Positions 11,035-24,859 of a stretch of DNA of 64,000 nt are shown one piece after another. The stretch's first letter is position 1. The number at the start of each line of letters is the position of its first letter. The position numbers were made by a program, and so were the translations under genes. The stretch is taken from contig NC_063438.1 in NCBI RefSeq assembly GCF_020379485.1, positions 9,686,335 through 9,750,334 on the forward strand, read 5' to 3'. Under the pieces are notes generated by a model. The model saw only the letters and a program-made list of their open reading frames with translations, was not told where the DNA came from and did not search any database. This stretch comes from Brassica napus. Its lineage: Eukaryota > Streptophyta > Magnoliopsida > Brassicales > Brassicaceae.

Positions 11035-14000
11035 TCTTCTTTCAGATCTTCTCAACTATCTCTCTTTTTCTGTGTGTTTGAAATGTTCAAAACAGAACAG
11101 AGGATTTTTTTTCTCTTTTATTTATTTGTTCGGTTTTAAGCGCGCCATTTTTGGGAAAGTTCGTTAAGAGTTTTCAACGGGATTTAATCTCGTCCGTACG
11201 TTTATTAATAAGCTAAAAAACCATACGCTTTCTGGTGAATATGAAGAGCAGCAACAAATCTCACGTGTTTCAGATGTACTTCTGCTGTTGCAATCATTTT
11301 GAGCTTACAATATAACAATCATTTTTCAGATTATGAGTTTTACTTGCTGAAGAATTAGCTTATCTCAGATGAGTTCCATCAACACTTTCTTCTTGACTTC
11401 AGGGACTTGTCGCTAGTTGTTTATCAGTTTTGGCTAGTAGAGCTTTTTCAGCTGTGCCTTGATCGACTAGGTAGACTAATTATGCATGTTGCACTCTCTC
11501 ATTATGTTCTATTTTTTTCAGACGGCTCTCATGATGATATATAGACTACTTGTTGCTTAACGATCGCACATATCGAGACAGCTGTTCTCTGTTCTGCTAG
11601 AAACTGGTCTTAATCATGCCTTATATTACTATGTCAACTTAGTCACGACAACCTGTTAGCCTGCAATCAACTTTTACGGCTAAATGACAAACTTGCATTT
11701 TGTTGTAGGTTGTGTTGGTCCTGTTGTTCACGCATCTAACCATATCACAACTCAGGTGATCTTTCGTGATCTTTTGGATATCAACTAGTCAACTACCATT
11801 TATTATTTCAACATTTTAATAGATTTTCCCCTACCATTATTATTATATGATTTGAGTATTTATAACAGGATGGGTCCAAAGGACAAGCTCACCTATTCAT
11901 CTTAAAATCTTATTAGAGCAACCTCATCCCTCATGTATCTCAACTCAGTTTCTGTACAAAACAAAATAATTATTTGATAATATTTTACTTATTTATTTAA
12001 ATCAAAATGATGTTTAAAACTTTGAACCATTTATAAAATGCCATGTGTAATAGATGGTATTTCAGAGTATCTGAAATGATATATTCTCCTGTGTTTCTGT
12101 CATATTTTTCATATTTTATTTTTTGAAAAACATTGCTGAGATACCCTATGGATATTAGCAATGGGCATGCTTTTAGATACCCGCTAAAATGTTTTTTGAA
12201 AAACTCAAAGACTGGAATTTAAAATATACTATATGTATCTATTTGATATTTATGGATTTAAGAAAGATATGTCAATCTTGCTAATTTTTAAGCATTAGTC
12301 TGATCAATTAGCTGATAAATCCTCTTTACAAGTTACTGTTTTAGGTTAGGGATGAGTTTAATTATTCAGTTTAGTCTTAATTATTTGGGTTTTTTAATCT
12401 TCAAAAATAGGTCATTATCTTTTCGATTTAAATAATTTGTTTTTTTTTGGTTATATATAAAATTACTATAAACATATAAAAACAATTAAAACATTCAATT
12501 GTAAATTATAAAACACTTAAATAATCATTGATTTAAATCTGAATGAATACTTTAATAGCAATGACGAAATTTGATATATTGGACTAAATGATGAGTCAAA
12601 TTTTTAATATTTTGATAACATTTTTCCATGTTTGGTGGAGGTCTAGCATATAAAAATTAATTAAAAAAAGTTTAAGATAAAATTTAAAAAACGTTGCATT
12701 TTCATATTAGTTGTCCTAATTAAGTGATAGTTTCAGTAGGTTATGCTTTGAACCATGCCTGATTATACTTATTTTATTTCTGTGTCAATAATATATGTGC
12801 ATTAGAATGTGATCCATAAATTTTTAGATAGATTAACACATGCTAATTTACTATTTATATTTATTGATGCTTGATAAAGAAATTTTGGCCATATAGAGAA
12901 TTTTATATTTATGTCTTTCTAACAGTCTTATCTTTAAAATGGTCAAAAAAGAATTTTATATAAAGGAAAAAAGAAAAAGATTTTTGAACACGTATCCTTT
13001 TATATTTATGTCTTTGTAACAGTCTTATCTTATAATTGTATTTTGGGAGGTTTTCTTACATGTTCATTTTTTTTACATATTATATATTTTTGTTTATTTA
13101 TTTCTTTCTTCACCATCTTTAAACGTGTTTCTCTTCCCCTTGCCTCTTGATAAGGATTAAGTCTAGATTTTCTTATAGTCTAATTGCAAGTTCAATAGTT
13201 GTTGTAATATAAGAGAGGTGTCGATCCAACCAAAGATGATTCTAATCACTAAGAATGAAAAACCATCACTTAGTTGAAGCAAATAAGAGTCATTGTGATT
13301 AACTTACTAATCAATAACTCAAACAAGATCCAATTCAAATGAAAACAACTCGGACTACTCAAGAATAAGCAAGTTTTCAATCAAGTATAAACCTGTGGGT
13401 ATAAGTAAATTGATATAAAGCAATAAGATTCCAAGTCAGAGTGTAAAGCAAACAATCAATAAGCTTCCATAGATCTAGAACACTTAGATTAATTCATTTC
13501 CATGATAGAAACTTCTATGTAATGAAGTATTAAACATTAAATCACTTTGGTTTAATACAATCAAACATGCATTTCAATAAGTCTACTTACCATCTTGAAA
13601 TCCATTTGGTTAATCATGCAAGAGGAAAACTAAGTTCATTCAATCATTTTAACAAACATATCCGTTGCATAAAATAGCTTAGAGTCTAGATGAAAGTGAT
13701 CAAAACTAATCTAGCATTAAGAGCATTTATCAAGCATGGAAACAATTAAATCTGAAAATAAACACTTTAACTATTTACTAATCACTACTTAACCATAGAT
13801 TCAAAATGTATCTACTCACTAATCTTCATTGATAACATTAAACTCATAAAAAAATTAAGACTAATCATGTTTAAAAAGCAAAAAGACCACTAAATACTCA
13901 AGTTCAAAAGACAAAGAGTATAAAATGATAAAGATTTGATCTTTCGCTAAAATGACATTTGTCGTAAGGAGATTTCTCCTTGAAAGATACTATATCTATT

Positions 14001-14700
14001 TGATCTTTATGAAGATTTACACTCCCTTATCTAAGAGATGTCAATCTTGTTGATTTCTAAGGCTTAATTGCATAGCTTCTGTCTTGTTGATTTTTAAAAT
14101 GTTGCTTAAAATGTAGTATTATTTGTTCTATTTAAACAATTTGGTTCTTTGATTTTATATAAAATATTTAAAATATTTAAGTTTGTAAATTTTCAATTTA
14201 TTTAAATATGCGTTAGATAATTCAATTTAGAATGCATTAAATATTTTATAATTTAATATTAGAATAAAGTTGGGAAATTTTGGTTTGAAATTTGTTTAAT
14301 TAGGGCATATCCAACCGTAAGTTTTGAATGGAGCATTTCAAAAATAAAATAATTAAATAAAACAAAAACCGATTAAAAGAAAAGATGATCAGGAACTCGT
14401 TTTTTGTTTTAGCTACTGAGAGAACCTTAATAAACCAGTGTGTATATAAAATAATAATAATATTATATATTTAAGAAATTTTTGGGCTTTTAACCAATTT
14501 TGTAAAAAAATCACCAATAAGTGTTGTTAAAGAAAAAAAACACTAGAATAAATAAGGTTCATGAATGCCCCCACATTATTTTTGGGAACTTTTAAACTTC
14601 TTGGCTTTTTGTGTAAAGTAACTAGAAAAGGGAACAGAATAAATAATTAATTGAATTGGACCTTTTGGGCTAGGAAAGGGAAATGAGTAACTTTAAAAAA
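11035..14700. other. AT-rich intergenic stretch with faint repeats
   Basis: The first 150 bases hold the reductase promoter, including a TATA-like AAATAAATAAAAG on the minus strand and a GGCGCGC motif near 11141-11148. The rest has no gene. A 100-base segment at about 12219-12320 recurs in diverged form at about 13988-14090. A 40-base block at about 12900 (TTATATTTATGTCTTT, AACAGTCTTATCTT) recurs at about 12995. These look like old repeat remnants. Several stretches are almost free of G and C. Confidence 0.55.
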
Positions 14701-14704
14701 GGAA

Positions 14705-14772
14705 CACGTGGCAAAGGGAAAGAGAATCTTTCGCGAGAGAGGTCTTTTGATTCCCCTCTCTCTCTCTCTCTC
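14705..14772 (+). promoter_or_regulatory. PILS6 promoter: G-box/ABRE and CT-rich leader
   Basis: ACACGTGGC at 14704-14712 contains a perfect G-box (CACGTG) in ABRE context, the site bound by bZIP/ABF and bHLH factors. A CT-repeat leader follows at about 14756-14772, common in plant 5' UTRs. The start codon at 14895 lies directly after TTTTTGTAG, which suggests an intron in the 5' UTR. Abscisic acid or light regulation is inference. Confidence 0.5.
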
Positions 14773-14894
14773 ATACAATCATCATTACAAACAAACTACT
14801 CATCAGTTCTCTGATTTGTCTTCCGTCTCCAGATTTCTCTCAGATTCCGACCCAAGTCAACTCGTCGCTGCTTTTTTCTTTGGTTTTTGTAGGA

Positions 14895-15092
14895 ATGATA
14901 ACGCGGATCCTCTCCGATCTCATGGATATGCCAACGGCGGTTGCTGCGGGTGAATCGGTACTGGGTACAATCAAGATCGCTGTGATGCCAATAGCTAAAG
15001 TGTTCACCATGTGCTTCTTGGGTCTTCTCATGGCCTCCAAGTACGTCAACATCTTGCCTCCCTCCGGAAGAAAACTCTTGAACGGGGTAAAC

Positions 15093-15130
<38 letters not shown>

Positions 15131-16772
15131 CCACTGTTTGCTTTTCTCTCTCTCTCTCTATGTCTCTCAACAAGTGTGTGTCATGTTATGTAATATTACA
15201 GTTGGTCTTCACGCTTCTTCTTCCATGCTTGATCTTTTCCCAGCTCGGACAAGCCGTCACTCTCCACAAGATGCTTGAGTGGTTTTGTTTCTTTTCCTCA
15301 AGTCTCTTTCTATAGGGTCCATCCATTAAAGGCTTATTCTTTTGACTTTTCTTTTTGTTTAATTCTTATTGATTTGTTTCAGGTGGTTCATTCCGGTTAA
15401 CGTTGTTCTTGGTACAATCTCAGGGTCGTTAATAGGCTTCCTTGTTGCTACCATTATTCGGCCTCCTTACCCTTATTTCAAGTTCACAATCATACAAATC
15501 GGAGTTGGTTAGAACCCTTTTCTTGTCTTATCTGCTCTGTCCTCTGTGGCTTGTAATCTCAGTTTTATCTTTCAGGTAACATTGGCAATGTCCCTCTTGT
15601 CTTACTAGCGGCTCTATGTAGGGACAAATCCAACCCTTTTGGTGACTCTGAAAAATGTAGCATTGATGGCACTGCCTATATCTCTTTTGGTCAATGGGTA
15701 CGCTTTTCAACATGTAGCATTCATGTCACTTTCCATGATATATCATTCAGGGACTTTAATAAACTATTAATTTTAGGTTGGTGCCATCATCCTCTACACA
15801 TATGTGTACCAGATGTTTACTCCTCCCCCTGAAGGTTTTGACGGAGAAGAAGAAAATCTACCTTTGAAAAACGCTGCTTCTCCAGAGCAAGTCCCCTTGC
15901 TTACTCATAACTATCCCAAGGACACTCCACCCGCTCAAGCTCGCCTCCCTGTACAGAGCGCCGAACCTAGAGAAAGAGAGGATTCAAAGATTACACACAT
16001 CTTTGTTTACCTCTATGAGAAGTTGAAACTAAAGCAAATCATCCAACCTGCAATAATTGCTTCTGTAAGTATCTCTCGCCTGTACTATTCTGACAATCTG
16101 ATGAAACATTTACTATGTAACTAAAAAAGACAAGTTTTATTTGTTTACTTCCAGATTCTTGCCATGATACTTGGTGCAATACCTTTCACAAAGAAGTTGA
16201 TATTCACAAACAATTCACCTCTTTTCTTCTTCACAGACAGCTGCATGATTCTTGGGTAAGTACCACTCTCTATTTATCTTCTGCGAATCAATACGCTAAT
16301 ATAACTTTTAAAAACTTTAGGGACGCCATGATACCATGCATCTTGCTGGCACTTGGTGGGAATCTCATCAACGGTAAGGATGGCTCCTCTCTCATATCCA
16401 TATATAGACATTTGTTTTGAGCCCATCTTATTGGAACTTTCTTGTATAAAACATTTTACAGGACCAGGAAGTTCAAAGCTTGGTTTCAAGACAACAGCGG
16501 CGATTATAATTGGACGGTTGGTGTTGGTGCCACCAGCAGGGCTAGGGATAGTGACATTAGCAGACAAACTTGGGTTCCTTCCAGCTGGTGACAAGATGTT
16601 TAGGTTTGTGTTACTTCTACAGCACACAATGCCTACCTCTGTGCTCTCAGGTGCTGTTGCCAACCTTAGAGGATGTGGAAGGGAGTCAGCTGCTGTGCTC
16701 TTCTGGGTTCACATCTTTGCCATCTTCTCAATGGCCGGATGGATGGTATTGTATATCAACATACTCTTCTAG
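14895..16772 (+). CDS. PILS6: PIN-LIKES auxin carrier, PILS6-like
   Basis: PILS proteins sit in the ER membrane and lower nuclear auxin signalling by holding auxin inside the cell. Eight exons are read with GT-AG borders and matching phases: 14895-15086, 15202-15281, 15383-15507, 15576-15697, 15777-16064, 16155-16255, 16321-16373 and 16462-16772. They total 1272 bases and 423 residues, close to the usual length. Hydrophobic helices fill residues about 25-190 and 265-423. A charged, Pro-rich cytosolic loop (about 188-265, with PEQVPLLTHN) divides them, giving the 5+5 helix layout of the family. The end FSMAGWMVLYINILF is typical of PILS6 (recalled as Arabidopsis At5g01990). No disruption is seen. 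The first intron carries a CTTT microsatellite at about 15094-15131. Upstream ATGs near 14708 belong to the leader. Confidence 0.93.
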
Positions 16773-16955
16773 ATTCTTTATCTTTTTTTTTTTCTCTTTC
16801 TTGCGTAGTGCCATATGAGCTGAGCGACCTTCCTCTTGTTTGCTCTGAATAAATCAAAGTATATTATAGTTTCTGACCTGTGCTTAAAACGGTTTAAACT
16901 AACATTTGCAAACAACACAAGGTCAATATCCATTAGATGAAACAGAAACAAAAAC

Positions 16956-17117
16956 TCAAGCATCATCAGCTGTCAGGAAAACGGCATCCATCTTCTGGTC
17001 CTGCTCTCCCTTTGGTTGTGAGAGTTTACAATATCCCTCCTCTGTGGGTTGCTTAGCCACATTGCCAAAACAAACTCCCAGGCCAGACTCACTAGTGCAG
17101 CAGCTAGAAACAGCCAT
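16956..17117 (-). CDS. Small ORF downstream of PILS6, 53 codons, unknown
   Basis: A minus-strand frame starts MAVSSCCTSESGLGVCFGN and ends FLTADDA. Its codon pattern and GC content are higher than the flanking DNA, and it stops 260 bases before the CACTA element. It has no recognised domain. It could be a small gene, an exon remnant or chance. Confidence 0.25.
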   Translation of the reverse strand: MAVSSCCTSESGLGVCFGNVAKQPTEEGYCKLSQPKGEQDQKMDAVFLTADDA

Positions 17118-17399
17118 CTTCCTCTCCTAACTCTGCTCACACTAGAGAAGGATCTAAAATAAAGAATAAATATTTTGACAATTTAAAAGTTCAAAAAATA
17201 TATATTTTGACAATTTGTAATATAACTGAATAATAATTATATATAGTTCAAAGAATAATTTACTATACAAATTTAATTTAAACTAATAGATAAAAATATT
17301 GTGAAACACAATATAATTATAAATATTAGCAAAATCTATGTAATTAGTTAATGTTGATAATTAATTATTTACAGACACTACAAGAAAACACAAGTTTTA

Positions 17400-17815
17400 C
17401 GAGGGCAGTTTTCCTCGTTACTTCGTCGTAAAAGCAGTGTTACGACGAATTAGCGAGGAAACCCGTTTCGTCGTTATACGTTTGTCGTAACGCATATATC
17501 CTCGCTAATTCGTCGTAAGGTAGCGAGGAAATAATTTCGTCGTAAAAGCGAAGGAGGATATTTCGTCGTAAAGACCACGTAAAGATTCCACGTAAGGACG
17601 TCGCTAAGTTTCCTCGTAAATACCACGAAAAACTTTCCTCGTAAAACCCACGTAAATAAATACTCGTAAAATAAACGTAAATACCTTGACAGCTTTCCAC
17701 GTAAAGAAAACGTAAAAACCTTGATAGATTTCCACGTTATTTCCTTGTAAAAGTTTCCTCGTAAAAACCACGTTAAGCTTCCACGTAAAGAAGCCGCAAA
17801 ATTAGCTACGAATTT
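17400..17815. repeat. CACTA left subterminal repeat array
   Basis: Dense copies of TTACGACGA, TTACGAGG and CCACGTAAA-type motifs occur in both orientations, spaced about 15-35 bases apart. In En/Spm such subterminal motifs bind the element's TNPA protein to bring the ends together. A matching array lies at the right end. Confidence 0.85.
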
Positions 17816-17980
17816 ACTTCGTTTCATTATTTTATAGAAATATAAAAAATTATAATTATAAATATAATTTAAATTATTTAAATTATTAATAAAATTAAAA
17901 TTCTAAAAAAATCAAAACCAAAATATTTTATATATAAATAAGTTTTGAATTCATAATACAAGAACCGAAATTAAAAAGAA

Positions 17981-19888
<1,908 letters not shown>

Positions 19889-19936
19889 TGCTACGAATTA
19901 GGGAGGAAGTGGAGAGGAAGTGGAGAGGAAAGACGG

Positions 19937-19965
19937 AGCGAGCTCGCTCGGGATATATATAAGAT
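19937..19965 (-). promoter_or_regulatory. TATA box and palindrome before the second CACTA gene
   Basis: On the minus strand TTATATATATCC lies about 65 bases before the ATG at 19888. Directly downstream is a perfect 14-base palindrome, GAGCGAGCTCGCTC, at 19938-19951. Spacing fits a core promoter with a short leader. Confidence 0.55.
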
Positions 19966-20140
19966 TACTTGTCCTCGTAATTTCCTCGTAAACTTACGAG
20001 GAATTACAGAGGCCCGCGTTTTCATTTACGAGGAAATAGCGACGAAATACAAAGGCCCGCGTTTTCGTTAACGACGTTTTTACGACGAGTTGGGTTACGT
20101 GGAATTAACGAGTTAACCAGTTACGAGGAATTAGCGAGCC
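19965..20140. repeat. Internal CACTA motif array 1
   Basis: The same TTACGAGG, TTACGACGA and TTACGTGG motifs that fill the element's ends recur here, upstream of both the minus-strand TATA (19950s) and a plus-strand TATA (20154). Confidence 0.8.
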
Positions 20141-20153
20141 TTTATTTTCTATA

Positions 20154-20235
20154 AATACCCACAACTTTCCTTCTCAAACCACACACAAACTCACAAAACA
20201 CACCCTATCTCAAATCACACTCCTCACCAAAATAC
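20154..20235 (+). promoter_or_regulatory. Plus-strand TATA box and A/C-rich leader inside the CACTA element
   Basis: CTATAAATACCC at about 20152-20163 is a good TATA box. It is followed by a leader-like run of ACA/CTC-rich sequence without ATG. No plus-strand protein gene follows; the next features are two long foldbacks. Transcription is inferred, not shown. Confidence 0.4.
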
Positions 20236-20256
20236 TTTTCAAATTAGAAATATTTG

Positions 20257-20352
20257 AAAAAAAAAGAAGAAAAGAAGATATTAGAATTTATGTGGGTGAG
20301 ACTTAAGTCTCGCCACATATAATTCCAGTATCTTTCTTTTTTTCTTTTTTAC
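20257..20352 (+). ncRNA. Candidate hairpin RNA 1 (long foldback)
   Basis: The left arm (AAAAGAAGATATTAG, AATTTATGTGGGTGAGACTT) pairs with the right arm (AAGTCTCGCCACATATAATT, CCAGTATCTTTC) around ACTTAAGT at 20301-20308. Poly-purine and poly-pyrimidine tracts extend the stem. Arms are about 45 bases with a few mismatches and almost no loop. It lies about 100 bases downstream of a plus-strand TATA box. Rice CACTA elements are known to encode miR820; a similar role here is inference only. Confidence 0.35.
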
Positions 20353-20410
20353 TAGTTTTTATACTATGAGGAAGTAGCTAGTCCCGCTTTTCACCAAATT
20401 AGAAATATTT

Positions 20411-20529
20411 GGAAAAAAAGAAAGAGAAGAAGATATTAGAATTTATGTGGGCGAGACTTAAGTATTATAATTGCTGGAAGTCTTGCCACATGTAAATCTG
20501 GTGTCTCTCTTCTTTTCTTTTTTTTTTCT
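20411..20529 (+). ncRNA. Candidate hairpin RNA 2 (diverged copy of the first)
   Basis: The left arm repeats the first foldback almost exactly (GAAGATATTAGAATTTATGT). The right arm (AAGTCTTGCCACATGTAAAT, CTGGTGTCTCTC) still pairs with it but has drifted. An added loop of about 15-20 bases around 20462-20478 gives it a more miRNA-precursor-like shape. The two copies are in tandem, about 155 bases apart. Confidence 0.35.
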
Positions 20530-20534
20530 AGTTT

Positions 20535-20840
20535 TTAGTCTACGAGGTTTTTACGACGATTTTTGTTACGAGGTGTTTACGACGAAATCATCCTACGTGG
20601 AATTAAAGAGTGCCTCCTTCGTCATTTACTTTACGTGGTATTTACGTCTATTTACCTTACGAGGTCTTTACGACGATTCCGTCCTACGTGGAATTAACGG
20701 GTTTCGCTTTCTTTATTTTTTTAGTTTCGTCGTTATTTCCACGTAAGCTAACGAGTTCTTTACGACGATTCTGTCCTACGTGGAATAAACGAGGATTACG
20801 TCGTACATTCGACGTCAACTTACGAGGAATTAACGAGCAG
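20535..20840. repeat. Internal CACTA motif array 2
   Basis: A second internal block of TACGAGG, TTACGACGA and CCTACGTGGAATTAA motifs lies just after the foldbacks and before the 3' end of the transposase gene. Translation-like frames here come from the repeats, not from genes. Confidence 0.8.
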
Positions 20841-21082
20841 TACGTTTAAATCCCTAAAATCCGAAACCCCAAACCCCAAACCCCATATTCCTTATCTTCT
20901 ACTTCATATATTCCAAACCCCATCTTTATTTCCATTCCAAACCACAATTCCCACATTTACTTATTTATAAAACAAACTCCCACAATTTCTTATTCATAAA
21001 ACAAACTCCCACATTACCTTATTCATAAAACAAACTCTCACATTACCTTATTCATAAAACAAACTACACAAAATCAAATACA

Positions 21083-24000
21083 TCAATCGGATACATCGAC
21101 ATTCTCGTCATCACTAGAAATATCATCATTTTCATTAAACTCGTCTTCTACAGCTTCGTCTGTGGCATCATCGGTAAGATCTTCGTATTCGTGATTATGC
21201 GGATCAATGAGAAGGATGTCATCAATTTCTTGTTCAGGTTCCTCGACTTCATTTATCTGTTCTTCTTGCAATGGTGGTTCTTCTCCACTGATGATTCGTC
21301 CTCGAGGTGTAACTTTGATCACTGCTAACCAATTTATACCCGAATCTCTCATCCGAGGGTATGGAAGGAAGCTAACTTGGTCTGCTTGTGAAGCTAAGAT
21401 GAAAGGCTCGAATTTGTTGTACCGACGTCCACCGTTGACATCAACTACACCAAATTTGTTAGACCGAACACCTCTGTTGACGACGGGGTCGAACCATTCA
21501 CATTTGAAGATGACGCATTTCAGCTTCAGTATCCCTGGAAATTCGACTTCAATAATCTCCGTCAAGATCCCGTAGAAATCTGTTTCCCCTTTCACACATA
21601 TTCCATAGTTACTGGTCGCCCGCTGTCTACCATACTCATATGTGTGAAAAGTGTAGCCTCGTGTGAAATACATCTGTGATGTGGTGACCTTTACAAGTGG
21701 AGATTGAATTACTTCGTGTAACCACTTAGGATAATCTGCATCGTCGTCATAATCAACCTGCAAAAATAAAGAGAACATTAAAATACAAATCATGTATGAA
21801 AAAATAGTTTGAGTTATAATACCTGATTCCGCAACCACTTAATGAAGTGCTGATCTTTCCTTTTGTCTACGTCACTTGTGGATATACCAGGAAATGTTTC
21901 TTCGACTTGAGAAACAAATAGGCTGTAAAATTAATCACATTTCATAGGAATGAATCTCTTGCAATTATATAATTAATTATATGTGTTTTGAAGTGTCCAT
22001 ATATGTTACCTTTCAAAATAACGCATCAATGGATCCTCGCAATTGAGTAGAATATAGGTGTGTGCACTATGAGCGTCTTGTTCACTCGACCACCAAACCT
22101 CTTTAGACTTCCCACCGAGTCGTCCAATCTGGCTAAAGATGTCTGGAACACCAGCAACTGCATATGTTGGCGCAACTCCACCATCATCATATCTTCTTGG
22201 AGCTCTTCTACGGGTACGTACTTTTGACGCAAAGTAGTACGATGTGAAGTGAGAAACTTCTTCCGTCAAACTTCCAGCAATTATAGAACCTTCAACTTTG
22301 GCGAGGTTCTTTGCTTTTCCCTTCAAATATTTCATGGCTCGCTCATACTGATACATCCATCCGTAATGTACAGGTCCACGAAGCAATGCTTCATATGGGA
22401 GGTGGACAGCTAGATGCTCCATGACGTCAAAAAATCCAGGAGGAAATATCTTCTCCAAGTTGCACAATAAGATGGGAATGTTCTCCTGAAGCTGTTCCAC
22501 AACTTCTTCTTTAAGAGTGCGTGTGCTCAGATCCCTGAAAAATGCTCCAATGCCTTTTATATTCCAAAAACAATTAAACACATTGTTAGTCGTATATTAT
22601 TTTGCAAACTAGACCGTTATAAAATTATTGTGATATAAAACACTACGAACCTGCAAGTGCTTCATGTACGTTTGTTGGAAGTAGCTCCGCAAATGCAAAG
22701 GGCAGTAGTCGTTGCATAAAGACATGACAATCATGACTCTTCATCCCAGAGAACTTTTGACCCTTTTCAACACATCTAGAGAGATTTGAAACATACCCAT
22801 CGGGAACTTCACTTCTGATGCCACCCAGTTGAACAACACCGACTTTTTTTCTGAAGACAGTCTGAATATCGGAACGGGAACTTGTCCATTGCTTTTAATA
22901 TGTAACTCGCTTCTTGAGCAAATATCCGGCAAGTCCAACCTCGATTTTATGTTGTCTTTTGTCTTCCCTGGGACATTCAATATTGTATTCATGATGTTCT
23001 CAAAGAAATTCTTCTCTATATGCATCACATCGAGGTTGTGGCGCAGAAGAAGATCCTTCCAATATGGCAACTCCCAAAATATACTCTTCTTGTGCCAGTT
23101 GTGATGAACACCGTAAGAATCAGGCATATTACGAGGGACATGCCAATTACCACCCCAACGAACTGTTTCGTTAGCTCCGTAGTAGTCGATTTGTGCTTCA
23201 ATTTGTTCTCCAGTTAGATATGGTGGAGGAGTGTCTCTCACAACCCTTTTGTGCCTAAACAAATTCTTGTTTCTTCGGTAAGGATGGCCAATGGGAAGAA
23301 ATCGACGATGACAATCAAACCAACTTGTCTTCCTACCATTCTTCAGTTGAAACGCATCTGTCGTTCCATTACAATATGGACAAGCTAATCTCCCATGTGT
23401 AGTCCATCCAGACAACATCCCATATGCAGGAAAGTCACTTATGGTCCACAAAAGCATAGCTCGCATCGTAAAATTCGTCTTCGTTGAACAGTCGTACGTC
23501 CTCACCCCTGTTGACCACAAATCCTTCAACTCTTTTATCAGTGGTTGTAGGAAAACATCCAGGGACCTTTTTGGATGGTTCGGACCAGGTATCAATATCG
23601 TCAAGAATAGCAACTCCCGTTGCATGCACATCTCCGGTGGCAGGTTGTATGGCGTAAGAAAGACTGGCCACAATGAATATTGTCTCCCTGACATTCCGAA
23701 CGGACTAAATCCATCTGTGCATAATCCGAGATACACATTCCGGCTATTGCTAGCAAAATCCGGATGTACTTTGTTGAAATGTTTCCAGGCTCTTGCATCT
23801 GATGGATGAGTCATCTCACCATCCGTCTGAGTATGCTCGGCATGCCATCTCATCTTTGCAGCAGTCTGCTCTGATTGATACAATCTTTTCAATCTGTCTG
23901 TAATTGGTAGGTACCACATCCTTTGGTACGGTACCCTATTACGTCCCCGTCCTTGCGGCTTGAATCGTGGCTTCTTGCAGAATCGACATACTTCTAGCTT

Positions 24001-24753
24001 CTCATCATCTCCCCAATAGATCATGCAGTTGTCGATGCAGACATCTATCATCTCCGAAGGCAACCCAAGACTATAAACTAATTTCTGAATCTCATAATAA
24101 GAATCAGCAGACACATTGTCTTCCGGCAAATACTCTTTAAACAAGTCCGCCCATTCGTTCATGCAACTTTCAGGTAGATTGTGATCAGTTTTAATATTCA
24201 TCATTCTAGCAGCCAACGACAATTTAGAGAGACCTTCTCTACAACCACTGTAAAGTGGTTGATTCGCCGCGTTTAACATTCCGTAAAACTTTTTTGCATC
24301 TATATTAGGTTCTTCATCTTCATCATGAGCTACGAATGCATCAGCTACCATATCATGAACCCTATCATAATCTACCATCTCCTCCTGATGGTAACTATGT
24401 TCATTATGCAAATGATGATTAACCGGTTCTTCCTGAAAATTGCTATTACTACTACTAGCTTCATTCTGATCATAATTATAACCTTCCCCATGTTGAAACC
24501 AGATATAGTAATTTGGCGTGAAACCTCTATTTATTAAATGCTTCCAAACATTTTCACGGTTTGCCAATTTCGAATTGTTGCATTTCCGACAAGGACAGAA
24601 CATCTTACCACTTTCTTGGGCGAGCGGTGTTGAATCTGCTTGGTGCATAAATGTCTCCAGCCCCGCAAGGTATTCTTTCGTCACTCTCCCGTTAGCATCT
24701 CTATGCATATACATCCAATTCCGCAACTCGTAAATAGTCCCAGAGCCAGCCAT
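21083..24753 (-). pseudogene. CACTA TNP2-type transposase
   Basis: Exon 1 runs 24753-22651, then 22553-22010, 21922-21823 and 21757-21083, all with GT-AG borders. The start chosen is the ATG of MAGSGTIYELRNWMY. It follows directly on a leader, and the alternative ATG at 24804 adds only an unconserved stretch. Order of domains: transposase-associated domain (residues about 8-80, with CPCRKC, ENVWKHLINRGF and YYIWFQHGE), TNP2 transposase core (about 350-650, with DFPAYGMLSGW, ACPYCN and LDVMHIEKNFFENI), then the C-terminal domains usual in these proteins in exons 2-4 (PYEALLRGPVHYGWMYQYER, VPDIFSQIGRLGGKSKEVWW), ending in an acidic tail. One base is missing near 22801-22804 (C run before GYVSN), which shifts the frame inside exon 1. 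The enzyme cuts the element's ends in the family. Confidence 0.92.
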
Positions 24754-24859
24754 TTTTTTTTCTTTCACGTTTTTTGTTGTTGGTGTGTTTAAAATGATGT
24801 TCAAACATCCATATTTATAGAAAATTTCGAATCTGGTAGTTGTAATTTTACTATGAAAT

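Noticed and set aside
14708..14953. Frame starting MAKGKRIFRERG before PILS6
   Set aside because: It runs through the CT-rich leader and likely 5' UTR intron and out of the PILS6 frame.
17440..17827. Overlapping frames rich in LRGNF-like repeats
   Set aside because: They arise from the CACTA subterminal motif array.
21207..21575. Plus-strand frame opposite the CACTA transposase 3' end
   Set aside because: Shadow of the minus-strand gene with no family features; other long plus-strand frames at 22829-24733 are rejected for the same reason.
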